Source: Boswellia sacra (Eukaryota > Streptophyta > Magnoliopsida > Sapindales > Burseraceae). From it: a DNA stretch of 64,000 nt. The DNA is taken from assembly GCA_013180625.2 (NCBI GenBank), contig SNVD02002289.1, positions 744,001-808,000 on the forward strand, read 5' to 3'. The notes under the pieces are model-generated. The model was not told where the DNA came from, did not search any database, and was given only the letters and a program-made list of their open reading frames with translations. Every line of letters begins with the position of its first letter. Positions within the stretch are counted from its first letter, which is position 1. Below are positions 34,619 through 46,101 of this stretch, in pieces. A program made the position numbers and the translations under genes.

Positions 34619-35167
34619 TGTTGAGTTTTAGCTCATATGCAAGTGGGAGAGATCCCACATTAGTTAGGTAGCAAAACTTGGGTCTCATGTAGGCTTATAA
34701 AAGAAGCCATGTGGGAGATGTTTATGTGTCCCAATTGAAATTCTCTTTCACCCCCTCATATTGTGTAAGGTCTTATATAATACCTCATAATTTAAGGGCC
34801 TTTCATTAAGGACCTTAAAGTTTGTAATATTTTTTCCCCTTTCGGTTTTGGGTATTTGTAGTATTGCCTAATTGTTTGGGTAATTACAGTTTGACCCAAC
34901 TATTCGGGTAATTACAATTTGACCCAATAGTTGTGGTATTTGTATTGTGGCCTAAAAGTTTGTAATTCTCTTTGAAGATAGTGGAAGGTTTCTTCAGCGG
35001 CGCCGGAGGACGTAGGTACTAATATCGAACATCGTTAAATCTTAGTGTTCTTTTTATTTCTACATTGTTAGTTGATTGGTTGACTCTTTAGTTGCTATTA
35101 TGTTCAATTATCTGGCATAGTTTGTGGTTGTGAATTTGGTTGTTTTGTTGGTTTTGCTTCCGCTTTG
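34619..35167 (+). repeat. Copia C 5' LTR, 3' end deleted
   Basis: TGTTGAGTTTTAGCTC to TTCCGCTTTG. The last bases CGCAACA found in the 3' LTR are missing. It is a third LTR subfamily with GAGAGATCCCACATT near the start. Confidence 0.92.
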
Positions 35168-38100
35168 TTGAATTATGAAATTTGTAAGAAAGACCAAAGG
35201 GAACAGAGGGATGAGTCAGTAGATGCATTGATAGTGAAAGGGCGTAGTCAAAGTAAGAAACTAGGAAAAAGGGAAAAATCTTGGTCAAGGGGTAGATTAG
35301 GAAAAGATGAGTGTGCCTTTTGTCATGAGAAAGGGCATTGGAAGAAAGATTGTCCGAAGTTGAAAAAAGAAAGATAAGGACAAGGCTGTTTCTGATGCAT
35401 GTGTTGTTAAACGTGAGGATGACAGTGACTCAAATATATGTTTAGTTGGCCACCCATCCACTTCTAGTTCTGAAGAGTGGATTATGGATTTCGGGTTGAA
35501 GTTATCATATGTGTCCACATAGAGAATGTTTCTTTCAGTTTGAAGACTTGATGGTGGAATTGTGTATATGGACAATGATAATATTTGCCATACTACTGGG
35601 ATAGGTTCGATCCGATTAAGGAATCATGATGGACTGACTAGAGTTCTGATAGATGTTCGGTATCTATCAAAGTTAAAAAAGAATCTCATCTCTTTGGGAG
35701 CCTTGGAATCTAAAGGTTATGCTGTATCTATTCAAGATGGTATTCTAAGGGTCACTTCATGTGCTTTTGTGGCATTGAAAGGCACTAGGAGGAATAACTT
35801 GTATTACTATAATGGTAATATGGTTATAAGATCAGCAGCTATAGTTTCTGATAATGATGCAGATTCAGAGATCACTAGACTGTGGCATATGCATTTGGGA
35901 CATGCAGGTGAGAAAACCTTATTCAGTTTGGTGAAACGAGGCTTATTGAAAGGTGCAAAGACCTGCAAGCTGGATTTTTGTGAGCATTATGTTCTAAGAA
36001 AGCAGAAAAGAGTGAAATTTGGCACCGCTATTCATAATACCAAGGATATTCTTGAATTATGTCCACTCATATGTGTGGGGACCTACCAAAACCGCATTGA
36101 TGGGAGGTAGGCACTACTTTGTTACTTTTGTTGATGACTTTTCTAGAAGAACTTGGGTGCATTGTTTGAAATCAAAAGATGATGTACTTGGTGCTTTCCT
36201 TAAATGGAAAAAGATGATTGAGACATAAACTGGCAAGAAGATCAAGCATCTCAGAACAGACAATGATGGTGAGTATTGCAGTGATCAGTTTTTGAAATTG
36301 TGTCAAGATGAAGGTCTTGTATGTCATTTTATTGTTAGAGGTACACCACAGGAGAATGGGGTGGCAGAATGCATAAACCAGACATTGCTGGAGAAAGTTC
36401 GGTGTATGTTGTCCAATGTTGGGTTGGGCAAAGAATTTTGGGCTGAGGTTGTGACTTATGCATGTCATCTCATTAATCGTTTACCTTCAGCTGCTATTGG
36501 TGATAGAAATCCATTGGTGGTATGGTCTGGACAACCTATTTCTGATTATGATTCTTTACACGTTTTTGGTTTGATTGCATATTATCATGTGAAAGAATCT
36601 AAGCTGGATCCTAGAGCCAAGAAAGCGATTTTCTTATAATTTGCTTCAGGATTAAAAGGATATCGTCTTTGGTATCCTAGTTCGAGGAAGATTGTATCTA
36701 GCCGAGATGTGACATTTGATGAGTCTTCAATGTTGAAGAAATCAGAAAACCAGATAAAGGTGAATGGTACTCTACAGCAGGTATAGCATACTTAGTAGCA
36801 GGTGGAGTTTGAAACGATAACATTAAACCCAATTAGATCTGTTGAGATAGATGATGGTACTCCTATGACAGAGGATGACTTGGGAGATGATAGAGAGGGT
36901 TCTACTTAGAAACCTCAACAGCAATAAGAATCTATTGCAGTTAATAGGCCAAAATGTGAGATTGGCAGACCTGCTCGATTTGCTGATACAGTGGCCTATG
37001 CACTTCCAATTATAGATGATGATGTTCCTTCCAGTCAGATGTTCTAAAGTTGATCAGTGGAAGACAGCTATGAGCGAAGAGATGCAGTCTCTTCAGAAGA
37101 ATGAAACTTGGGAGCTAGCTTAACTACTGAAGGGTAAAAAGGTAATTGGGTGCAAATGGGTATATGCAAAGAAAGATAGATTTCCCGACAAGAATGATGT
37201 CTACTACAAGGCAAGGTTGGTAGCTAAAGGCTACACTCAGAGGGAAGGAATTGACTACAATGAGGTATTTTCTCTAGTTGTGAAACATTCTTCCATTAGA
37301 ATTCTGTTGGCCTTGGTAGCTCAGATGAATATGGAACTAGTTTAATTTGATTTAAAAACTACATTTTTACATGGTGACTTGGAAGAGGAAATCTATATGA
37401 CTCAGCTAGAGGGATTCAAAGTTGCTGGGAAGGAAAATTTGGTGTGCAAACTGAAAAGATCGCTTTATGGTTTGAAGCAATCTCCGAGATAGTGGTACAA
37501 GCGATTTGATCGTTTTATGGTGGGTCAGAGGTACACAAGAAGCAAATTTGATAATTGTGTGTATTTTCAGAGGCTATACATAATGGTTCTTTCATTTATC
37601 TACTCTTGTATATTGATGATATGTTGATAGCTTCGACGAATGTCGAAGAAATTATAAAGTTGAAGACTCAGTTGAATCGAGAGTTTGAGATGAAAGATTT
37701 GGGTGAAGATAAGAAAATACTAGATATGGAGATTAGCAGAGATAGAGGGAGAAGCAAGATTTGTTTGACTCAGAAGCAGTATCTGAAGAAGGTATTACAG
37801 TGGTTTGGCATTATAGAGCAGTCAAAACTTGTAAGTACCCCATTTGCTCCTCATATGAAACGTAGTGCATCTTTATCTCCTAATACAGATGAGGAACGAG
37901 AGTATATATGTGTCGAGTTCCATATGCTAATGCAGTTGGTAGCCTGATGTATGCTATGGTGTGTACAAGACCCGAAATTTCACATGCAGTTGGAGTTGTG
38001 AGCAGGTACATGCATGATCCTCGTAAAGGACATTGGCAAGCAGTAAAATGAATTCTACGGTATTTGTTGAAAACCGTAAATGTTGGCTTAGTCTTTGAGA

Positions 38101-38587
38101 GGGATGATACGTGTAATCAGTATGCTATTGGTTATGTTGATTTAGATTATGCTGGTGATTTAGATAAACGTCGGTCGACAACCGATTATGTGTTTACTCT
38201 TGCAAGAGCACCAGTGAGTTGGAAGTCTACTTTACAGTCTACGGTGGCTTTCTCTACTACAGAGGCAGAGTATATGGCAATGACAGAAGCTGTGAAAGAA
38301 GCTATTTGGTTACAGGGATTGCTGGATGATTGGGAATTGGGTAGAAGAAGATCACTCTTTATTTTGACAGTCAGAGTGCTATCCATTTAGCGAAGAATCC
38401 AGTGTTCCATGTTTGTACGAAGCATATTGATGTTCGGTATCATTTTGTGTGGGAAATCATTGATGAAGGAAGAATCTTACTTTAGAAGATTGAGACTACC
38501 GAGAATCCTGCAGATGTGTTGACTAAGGTTGTGACAGTGATCAAATTTAGTCATTGTTTGGACTTGATCAACATTGTGCGAGTTTGA
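35168..38587 (+). pseudogene. Copia C gag-pol remnant
   Basis: It begins in the gag C-terminal region (LNYEICKKDQREQRDESVDA) with an intact zinc knuckle CAFCHEKGHWKKDC. The protease motif is disrupted by a frameshift near 35493. The integrase zinc region, the HFIVRGTPQENGVAE stretch and the RT (LLYIDDMLIAS) are recognisable, with stops or frameshifts such as TAA 36226, the end of the frame at 36639, and breaks near 37040 and 37490. RNase H (STTEAEYMAMTEAVKEAIWL) is frameshifted after GLLDD. Confidence 0.9.
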
Positions 38588-38688
38588 CCGCACCATTAGA
38601 CGCATTTGGAGACGTTGCAGTTGTAATAGAGAATGTGAGAAAAAGAATAAATTTGTGGTGGGTCGGCATAGTCGCCAAGGTGGAGATT

Positions 38689-39242
38689 TGTTGACTTTTG
38701 GCTCATATGCAAGTAGGAGAGATCCCACATTGGTTAAGTAGCAAAACTTGGGTCTCATGTGGGCTTATAAAAGAAGCTATGTGGGAGATGTTTATGTGTC
38801 CCATTTGAAGTTCTCCTTCACCCCCTCATATTGTGTAAGGTCTCATATAAAACCTTATAGTTTAAGGGCCTTTCATTAAGGACCTTAAAGTTTGTAATAT
38901 TTTTTCCCCTTTGGTTTTGGGTATTTGTAGCATTGCCCAATTGTTTGGGTAATTACAGTTTGACCCAACTATTCGAGCAATTGCAGTTTGATCCAATAGT
39001 TGTGGTATTTGTACTGTGACCCAAAAGTTTGTAATTCTCTTTAAAGATAGTGGAAGGTTTCTTCAGCGACGCCCGAGGACGTAGATGCTAATACCGAACC
39101 TCGTTAAATCTTGGTGTTCTTTCTATTTATGCATTGTTGGTCGATTGGTTGCGTCTTTAGTTGCTATTATATTCAATTATCTGGCATAATTTGTGGTTGT
39201 GCATTTGGTTGTTTGTTGGTTTCGCTTCCGCTTTGCGCAACA
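38689..39242 (+). repeat. Copia C 3' LTR
   Basis: 554 bp, TGTTGACTTTTGGCTC to GCGCAACA, preceded by the purine-rich CAAGGTGGAGATT. It retains the end missing from the 5' LTR. Confidence 0.92.
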
Positions 39243-39247
39243 AAAAG

Positions 39248-40100
39248 TTCTTCGTGTCCCAAAAAATTAATTAAACATGTTTGTTTATGGCAATTCAGAA
39301 ACAAATAAGTATCATCATAAATCAAAAGCTTTGCAAGAAATAACAGAAAATTAATGCAGGAATTTCAACTCAAATTTGATAACCTTATCTATACAACATC
39401 ATTCAAAATCTTATAGAGAATCAGATAAACAGAACCGGGTACATCATCATTAAACCTCTAAATGGTACTCTCATCTTTCTCTTCATCTGATACATTTATT
39501 TCTAAAAACCCTTTACAAGAAGCAACAGAGCAACAAAGAATCTGGACTCAAATTTGATAACTTTATATCTAAAGCCTTATCCCCATAAATTCATAAATTC
39601 ATAATTGATAATAATTTATGAAGAGCAGAGTAATTCATAAATTCATGTCCTAATTAAAACAAATTGCTATCCGAAGGGAAAAAAAGAAGTAGAATTTATC
39701 TGAGAAAACTTGCAATACATGATAACAGAACGAAGATACATTATTAGCTCAATTTCTCGTCTTATGCTGACAAAAGGCATCAAATAAAGCATAATTTTGA
39801 TAAAAGTGAGTAGCGGCATGAGTTCTGTTTTTCCCCTCATAAAATAATAAAAATAAAAAACAAAAGAGTCACCTTTCTCTAGATGTATGCACTTACACTT
39901 GGAGAAACCTTCTGTCACAAAAATTCCTAATTTGCCTTATCATAGTTCTTATCAAAGAGTCTAACAAGTGACAACCAAAACTCTCTATCTAACCTCGCTT
40001 CAAAACATTCACTAGAATTCTCAAACTTACTGTTCAAAAACTGCTGATAAGTTAATACAAATTTTCAGCATTATTCAAAAATTACCGATAAGTTAATATA
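39248..40100. repeat. Block R, unit 2, with internal deletion
   Basis: Continues the unit interrupted by copia C and aligns with 27855-28385 and then 29131-29440 of unit 1. At about 39895 the text jumps from TAGATGTATGCACTTACAC directly to TTGGAGAAACC, so roughly 740 bp present in unit 1 are missing. Near 40050-40115 the words ACCGATAAGTTAATA and AAATTTTCAGCATT are locally duplicated. Confidence 0.82.
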
Positions 40101-41275
40101 AATTTTCAGCATTTTTTGCATTTTCATTCTGGGAATGAAGATCTTGTAGAATGTGAAACAATTGTTTGGATACATATTTTTGACAAAAAATACAAAAAGA
40201 AGTGAAAATAGTGGGGAAAATACAAAATTTACATTAAACATTCTAAATTTTGTTCAAATCTTATTTCTCCTTCGGAATAGTTTTGGGTCTACTAATTTCT
40301 TATTTAAACAAACTATTTAAACTGTAATTGCTCGTATCGATAGCTTCTTTTGGAGTTTAAAGCTAGAAAAATAGAAAACTATATGGTATAATTTTCCCAA
40401 AAACCAACCCCTTGAAAGGCAATAAATTCTATTTTGATTTAAAAACCCAGAAATCCGTGAGAGAATTAGAAACAGGCTTCACTCTCGCGGATGAATAGTA
40501 GTTGACTACTCGATTCCATTTTAAAATCAAATTATTTAATCCTTTTTGCTGGAATATGGTAGTCATGCAATCCTTGCAATAGTTTATCAGCCCTATGAGC
40601 ATAAACGATAAAGCTCTCAAACTTTTGGGAAAAATTTAGATACATAAAGAAGAAGAGGCTGACCAGATGGTGATAGTAGGTGAGGAAAGAGGAACCTGAG
40701 CCTTACATGAATCTTGAAACGTAGGTTAGAATCCATCTTTCTTGTTGGTGTGTATGGTTGCTAATGCGTCTATCAGAAAGATTCATACATTCTGCGCGTT
40801 GACATCAGCCTTTGCTTGTCTGCTTGTGTAGAATACTTGTCTATTCAGAATTATAGTACTTGTGGATTGGTGATCAATATTTTTATATAGATAGTGAAAA
40901 ACTCTAGAATACTAATTTGGTATAATGTCAGTATGACAATTTGGTACCTGATCAATAAAAAATTGTTACATATATCATATTCAACTTTTTATCCGACCTT
41001 AATAAATTATTATAACTTTGTTAATAACTTAAAAAATATGGATTATTAGTAGTTTATCTAATCAAGTAATATTTACAAGTCTATCAATAAAAACATGTTA
41101 CTAATATTACACGTGAGTCACTTGAAGCCCAAGAGAATAAAATGGGTCATACTCACAAGAAATAAAGAGCGGAATATTTATATATTACTATCAAATCTGA
41201 GTATTGAAACAAGGGTAATAATACGATATCATACAGCTGAAATTATCTTAGTGATTTCATCCAGCTTCTTATTAA
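40101..41275. other. 3' flank of the desaturase gene; shared tail of the unit
   Basis: No coding frame of note. 40375-40470 matches 52815-52905 (TATGGTATAATTTT, AAAAACCAACCCC, GGCAATAAATTCT), so the duplicated unit reached at least this far. The rest is A/T-rich and holds the 3' untranslated region and probable polyadenylation region of the minus-strand desaturase gene below 41276. Confidence 0.6.
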
Positions 41276-43196
41276 CTAAACTTCTCTGTTAAAAATCCAG
41301 CTGAGTGGAACAGCAGCTGCTTGCTGACGAGCCCTTGCTTGAGCCGCTCTCTTCAGTCGTGCAGGCAACCCACAAACAAAATCCTGAGCCAATTGTGCTT
41401 CACTCGTCAGCCCTGTAAGCTTCTCAACCTTCCATAAATCGATCAAATTTTCCAGAACTTGAATATAATCCAGTATAGTATACACTCCAATCCGGCTAGC
41501 AACACCCGCAAAATGATCAAACAGGTTCAAGTCCTGGCCATCATACATAAATTGGCCTGGCATGTTGATTTTGATCCTCAGCATATGTGCAAATGCCATC
41601 ATTGTTTCACTTGGATCGAGCTCGAAAAGCTTTCCAGCTATCCTGCCATAGGCAGTTTCATGACGCTTTTCATCTGCAGCGATTGTGCCACAGATTTGAG
41701 CTAGCTTTGCGTCACCATGTTTTAGGGCGAGCTTGGCTGTGTTTCCATGAGATATAAACGTTGCCCTTTCTTGAAAAGCTGTGTAAATTGTCCAATGGTA
41801 AGGATTGTTGCTTGTGCCAAAGTCCTGTAAGAAGAAAAGGAAGAGTATAAGAAATTCTGACGATCAATATGTTTGTTAGGCTTCAATAAATTGATTAATT
41901 ATAACAAAATTATTAATATAAATATTCTCAAAGATTATTCTATTGTTTCTGTTGTGGATTTATATTAATTGATTAATCCAGAACTAGTTAATCCTTATTT
42001 CATTTTCTATCTTCTTTTAGTAACCACATTCACAACCTCAGTTTATGTTTAGATAAAATTCAAATCAGGGCAGAATACAGGTCCATTTTCAAAACCTTAT
42101 AATAGATTCCCCTATCATTTATCTATTTCACAAATCAACTGAATTTGAAGCAGGTGAATGAACCTCCCCTAAATGTGCAATATTGAGCCATAGTTTTATT
42201 GGCTTTTCGCAACCATTGGATTAATAACATATGATATATATGTTCTTTCTCATTATTAATGAACCAACGGTTGCGAAGGGTATTTAATATCACCCGTCTA
42301 GTCTTTTAGCTAATTTTAAACTACTAAAACCATATTTAACAAGATGTTGCATGGATCTTACCATTCCGGACCCAATCAAATACTGAATAGTCTTGTCAAC
42401 TTGTGTTATATCTATTCTTCCTGAAAGATAGAGGTATTTATTGAGAAGATCTCCATGCCTATTCTCTTCAGCACTCCAAGCTCTACTCCAGACTGCCCAA
42501 GGTGTATCGTCTATGCCTGTTTCATCATGATAAATCTCTGTGGAATTGATACGTGAATGGTATGTTGGAAGTGCCTCTTCTGTGATCATATTTCCAACCA
42601 AAACAACCAAGCACTCGTCAGGGATATCCTTTGTTCTCTCCCTTAGTTCATTCACTTCGTCCACGAATCTGTCTGAGGTAGAATCTGGCAGAAGATCTCC
42701 TGGTTGCCAGGATTTTTCAACTGGTTTCAGTAGAGGCAAAATGCTCTCTCTAGCCCACCCCTCCATGGATTTGAATATTTCAACCTTTTCCGGGGACATG
42801 GAAGGGGCTGATGAGAGCTTCTTCCGAACTTTCACTTCTCTTAATTGAAAATTAAGAAATTGATACAGTCAGGTATAGCTAGCTAAGCTATGGTCCAGAA
42901 AAAATGAATAAATGCTAATTATATGAGTTAATGTTAGAAGTGGGTGAAAGGTTTTGAGAGTAGAACGTTAGAATAATGTTAATAAGATGGATTATTAGAA
43001 GATATATGGATTATACTATTAAAACGATAAATGAGAAAATCTATGCATTAATGCAGTAATCAGCTGAGATAACTTACTTAGAATCAGAGTAGAGAGTGGA
43101 AGCCATAAAAAACTTGGGAAAACTACGAGTAGTACTAGTTCTCATCTGTGCAGCAGGAAGAGCAATAATTGGAGGGATCCGTTGAAAGCTAAACAT
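41276..43196 (-). CDS. SAD: Plastid acyl-[acyl-carrier-protein] desaturase, three exons
   Basis: Exons 43078-43196, 42362-42839 and 41276-41824 join in phase (AA|A, then after ATG) with GT-AG introns of 238 and 537 bp. The 381-residue product is close to the usual 390-400. Residues 1 to about 35 ([20 protein letters not shown], then Ser/Thr/Arg-rich) fit a plastid transit peptide. The di-iron ligand regions are intact: TEEALPTY about 126-133, EENRHG about 164-169, DEKRHE about 250-255. KVEKLTGL, a VCGLP motif and C-terminal IFNREV also match the family. The enzyme inserts a cis double bond into stearoyl- or palmitoyl-ACP using ferredoxin and oxygen. The [17 protein letters not shown] stretch differs from the NPYLGF form I expect in housekeeping members, so chain-length preference may differ. 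It is the only intact host gene here. The start is the ATG opening the transit peptide. Confidence 0.93.
42203..42279. repeat. Small inverted repeat in desaturase intron 2
   Basis: The arm CTTTTCGCAACCATTGGATT and, after about 20 bp, AATGAACCAACGGTTGCGAA form an imperfect hairpin stem of about 20-25 bp. It may be a very short MITE or MITE remnant. It does not touch either splice site. Confidence 0.6.
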
Positions 43197-43242
43197 ATAT
43201 ATTGGTTTTAACAAGCCTTCTCTGCTTTTTATGTTTGCCTAC

Positions 43243-43268
43243 ATATATTTATATATGAGAGAGAGAGC
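43243..43268 (-). promoter_or_regulatory. Likely TATA region and GA repeat of the desaturase gene
   Basis: Read on the minus strand, a (GA/CT)n tract is followed by CATATATAAATATATG, about 50 bp upstream of the start codon. This fits a plant TATA box with a short 5' untranslated region. Inference from position and composition only. Confidence 0.35.
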
Positions 43269-43880
43269 GAGAGAGTCTCCCAAAAATAAGAATCTAGAAG
43301 CATACAGTTGTGCATTTAATATGGCTTGTGTTATCTGTTTATTTTACGTCCCAACTAACTGTCAGAGTCTTGATATATATCATAACGAAATTAAGACTTA
43401 ATAACTAATTATGAGTATAGTATTACATTTACAAACTGTTCCTCCGAACTCATTTAACATTATTATATGATTGTTAAATAATTTATTTCAACTAATGTTT
43501 TTATTTATTTAAATTTACTTTTCAAATTATATCATGTTATATATACTTCATGATTAAATAAGTCAGAGATGAGATGGTGCAAAGTCTATGCATGCAACAA
43601 AATGCATTTAAAAAACGTTTAAACGTTTGGAAAGTGTTAGTTCTAAATGTGTTAATTATCAACACACGAAAGGGAAATATGTTTTTACTTCAAAAACTCT
43701 CCCATGCAACTCAGAGAATACAATCCAACGGAATTATCAACTCACTTAAAGCATATAAACAAAATAATTTAATGTTTGAAGTGATTGATGAGTTGATATC
43801 ATTCAATGCAATTCTTTGATAGTAGATCCTAACCATTGGATTTTGTGAGATCAATAATCAATGTTAAGGCACAATTTTAG
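43269..43880. other. Upstream region of the desaturase gene; no gene seen
   Basis: A/T-rich sequence. The plus-strand frame at 43574-43819 has no recognisable similarity and is probably chance. Distal promoter elements cannot be named from sequence alone. Confidence 0.4.
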
Positions 43881-44560
43881 CATGGCCAGAGTGGGCTGGG
43901 GCTCGAGCGGGTTGTTCGGTTAAGGTCTTGAAAACACCAAAAAAGGGTCAAGGAGTGTCACCGTGACCTTGCATCACTCAAGTCAGTCTCTGGCACGTTG
44001 GAATTCCCTAAGTGAGCTTTCTAGAGAGAGACGCTCTATAGAGCAAAGAATTCTCGAGAGAGTTTAGAGAAATGTTCATAGTATGTGCATACGGCCTTGA
44101 GTGAAGGTTAGAAGAGTTCATATAGGCTTCAGGAGGGGTATGAGCCACACCCTTACACTCGGTTCCCTGTGCGGTCCCCCTTTGGACGCTTGGAGGGTCG
44201 TACAGGTCAAGTCACAGAGGCAAGGCCTAGAGAAAAGTTGGAGTTGCCATCTGGGTAAATAACCATGGAAAAATTTTGGATGACGCCAGTCGATCCCTAG
44301 CTTATGGACCTAACTGCCTATCACCCATTTAGAGACAAGTTCAGGAAGTTAGTTATGGATAACACCCGCCCAGATGTTAGTCTCACCTCCACTATAGGTT
44401 TACTGAGTTCTAGATTCCAGATCCTAAGATTTATTATGCACGAAACCGCTTTTGTCCATTTATTACATATGAGGTATTGACGGTTTCTATACATACATAG
44501 AAAGGAGAGGAGAATTGATAACATTTCCATCAAAGATGGGGGGAGGGATTGAGGATTAAA
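43881..44560. other. G/C-richer non-coding stretch, possible TE remnant
   Basis: Base composition changes sharply from the A/T-rich flanks (for example GGCTGGGGCTCGAGCGGG near 43892 and GGTCCCCCTTTGGACGCTTG near 44174), with no long frame. The style resembles untranslated leader or LTR sequence of a large plant LTR retrotransposon, but I find no matching partner LTR, primer site or protein, so the identity is open. Confidence 0.35.
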
Positions 44561-44869
44561 ACAGTTTCTCGTAATAATTGTGGTAAAAGTAAATTATTAC
44601 AAAATAGAGGCGTCTCAAATTATTCCTTCATTAACAAATAAAGATATCGATAAGCACAATTTAAATAAATAGAAAATCAAGCATGGCATTGATCATTAAC
44701 TAAATCATATACGATTGGTGATTAGATATCACAGAATTGATTGCTTAATCATCACATGCTTCATCAATAACCAACCCTCAATTGTGGCATAATTATTAAG
44801 TAACTAATTATATGATTAATTGCCAAGCATGCATAATTAGACTACTAATTAGCTATTTTTAATTCTAAG

Positions 44870-45060
44870 CATGGTAATTATCTACTAATTAATTATGGTT
44901 AATCTTAAACATGGCACAATTAATTAAACTAATTCTAAACTAAACATGACATAATTAAATTAATCCTAAACTGAACATGACAAAATTAATTAAACTAATC
45001 CTAAACTAAACATGACATAATTATCTCCTAATTATATCTAAGCGAATCATAGCAATTAAT
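44870..45060. repeat. Tandem repeat around ACATGACATAATTA
   Basis: About four diverged copies, near 40 bp each, of a unit like TAATTAAACTAATCCTAAAC followed by TAAACATGACATAA. It is A/T-rich and non-coding. Confidence 0.7.
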
Positions 45061-45254
45061 TAAAAATAAACAAGATTTAAATACTAGAAAAGGCCCTAAG
45101 AACCTTACCTGGCTCTGATCACTATCAAAGAAGAATCTTGACTGTAGAAATCACCAAAGGACTGAATTCTCCAAGTATTTTTACCAAGATGCTTGTCTTG
45201 AAATTAGGGCCACCTACCCTTATACAAGCCTCTAAAGGGCCACAAATATGCTCT

Positions 45255-45520
45255 TTTCTTGATGTGAAACTGTAGACTATAGGTGGCACTAGCATTTATC
45301 AACCAATTTGTGGTGCAACCCTAAGAGGGTGTGCCTATAACGTTACAGGTAGCATTTTTCTCCTAAAGGCGCATGCCTGTAATGTTACAGGTGGCAGTAG
45401 GGTTTACAAACCCACTTAAGGCACAACCTTAAGGGCAGCCACTTATAATGTTATAGGCAGCATACTTTTTCTACTAGAGGTGCGTACCTATAGCGCTAGA
45501 GGCACCTAACTTGACCTACA
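45255..45520. repeat. Degenerate tandem repeat with a palindromic core
   Basis: A core recurs four times at 45333-45520: CCTATAACGTTACAGG, CCTGTAATGTTACAGG, CTTATAATGTTATAGG, CCTATAGCGCTAGAGG. The flanks GGTGCAACCCTAAGAGGGTG, AAAGGCGCATG, GGCACAACCTTAAGGGCAGC and AGGTGCGTA are related between copies. Each core is self-complementary or nearly so. No coding frame. Confidence 0.65.
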
Positions 45521-45580
45521 GACGCCAACCCTATTCCTAGGTACCTTCCCTTCTTGACATCCTTTTGGCTTTAGTAACTT

Positions 45581-46101
45581 TATTATTAAGTAAATTTTTT
45601 TATATTTTTATATTTATCTATGATCTCTTTGGTATATATTATCTTTGTTTTACCCTATTTCAAAATTAAAAGACTCCAATATCCTTCTCTTTGTTAATGC
45701 CATAAGTACTTCCATTAAAATGGGGGTTAGATGCTACTTTTTAAACAGCGGAAGCGTCAGTTAGTTAGCCTGAACTTTGGGGTGTCAGTGTTTTTTCTCC
45801 TATTGTTGTATTGGGATGGGTTCAATTTTGTATGACATGTGATGCAAGAGTGATGGAAAATTTTAAAATATCTTTGAATTTTGTGCGAAGATATTTTGCC
45901 GTACATAATAATAATTGAGTCATTGTGATAATAACATCTTTTCAACAATTTATGATATAAAATACTAAACATGGCCAATCATACGTTTTTCAAGTAATCA
46001 CAAAATAATTTAAGAAATATAGTACCCCTTGTTCTCTTCTTGGGTTGGCAGCGGGTCAAGGTGTAAATTTTTTTTAGATTTGTGTTGATCATGATATTAT
46101 T
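45581..46101. repeat. Block L, unit 3, left part
   Basis: Matches unit 1 from 21031 (TATTAAGTAAATC, TATCTTTGTTTTACCCTATTT, CAATATCCTTCTCTTTGTTA) to the GATCATGATA word. It is then interrupted by the solo LTR at 46102 and resumes at 49973. Confidence 0.85.

Larger units (their letters stand above)
34619..39242 (+). mobile_element. Ty1/copia LTR retrotransposon C, internally deleted
   Basis: 4624 bp with target duplication AAAAG at 34614-34618 and 39243-39247. The empty site is visible in unit 1 (22366-22370) and unit 3 (50604-50608). The last bases of the 5' LTR, the primer site and the first part of gag are missing, because the LTR joins directly to codons of the gag C-terminal region at 35167. 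The LTRs differ at roughly 7-8 percent by eye, so it is older than copia B. Confidence 0.94.
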
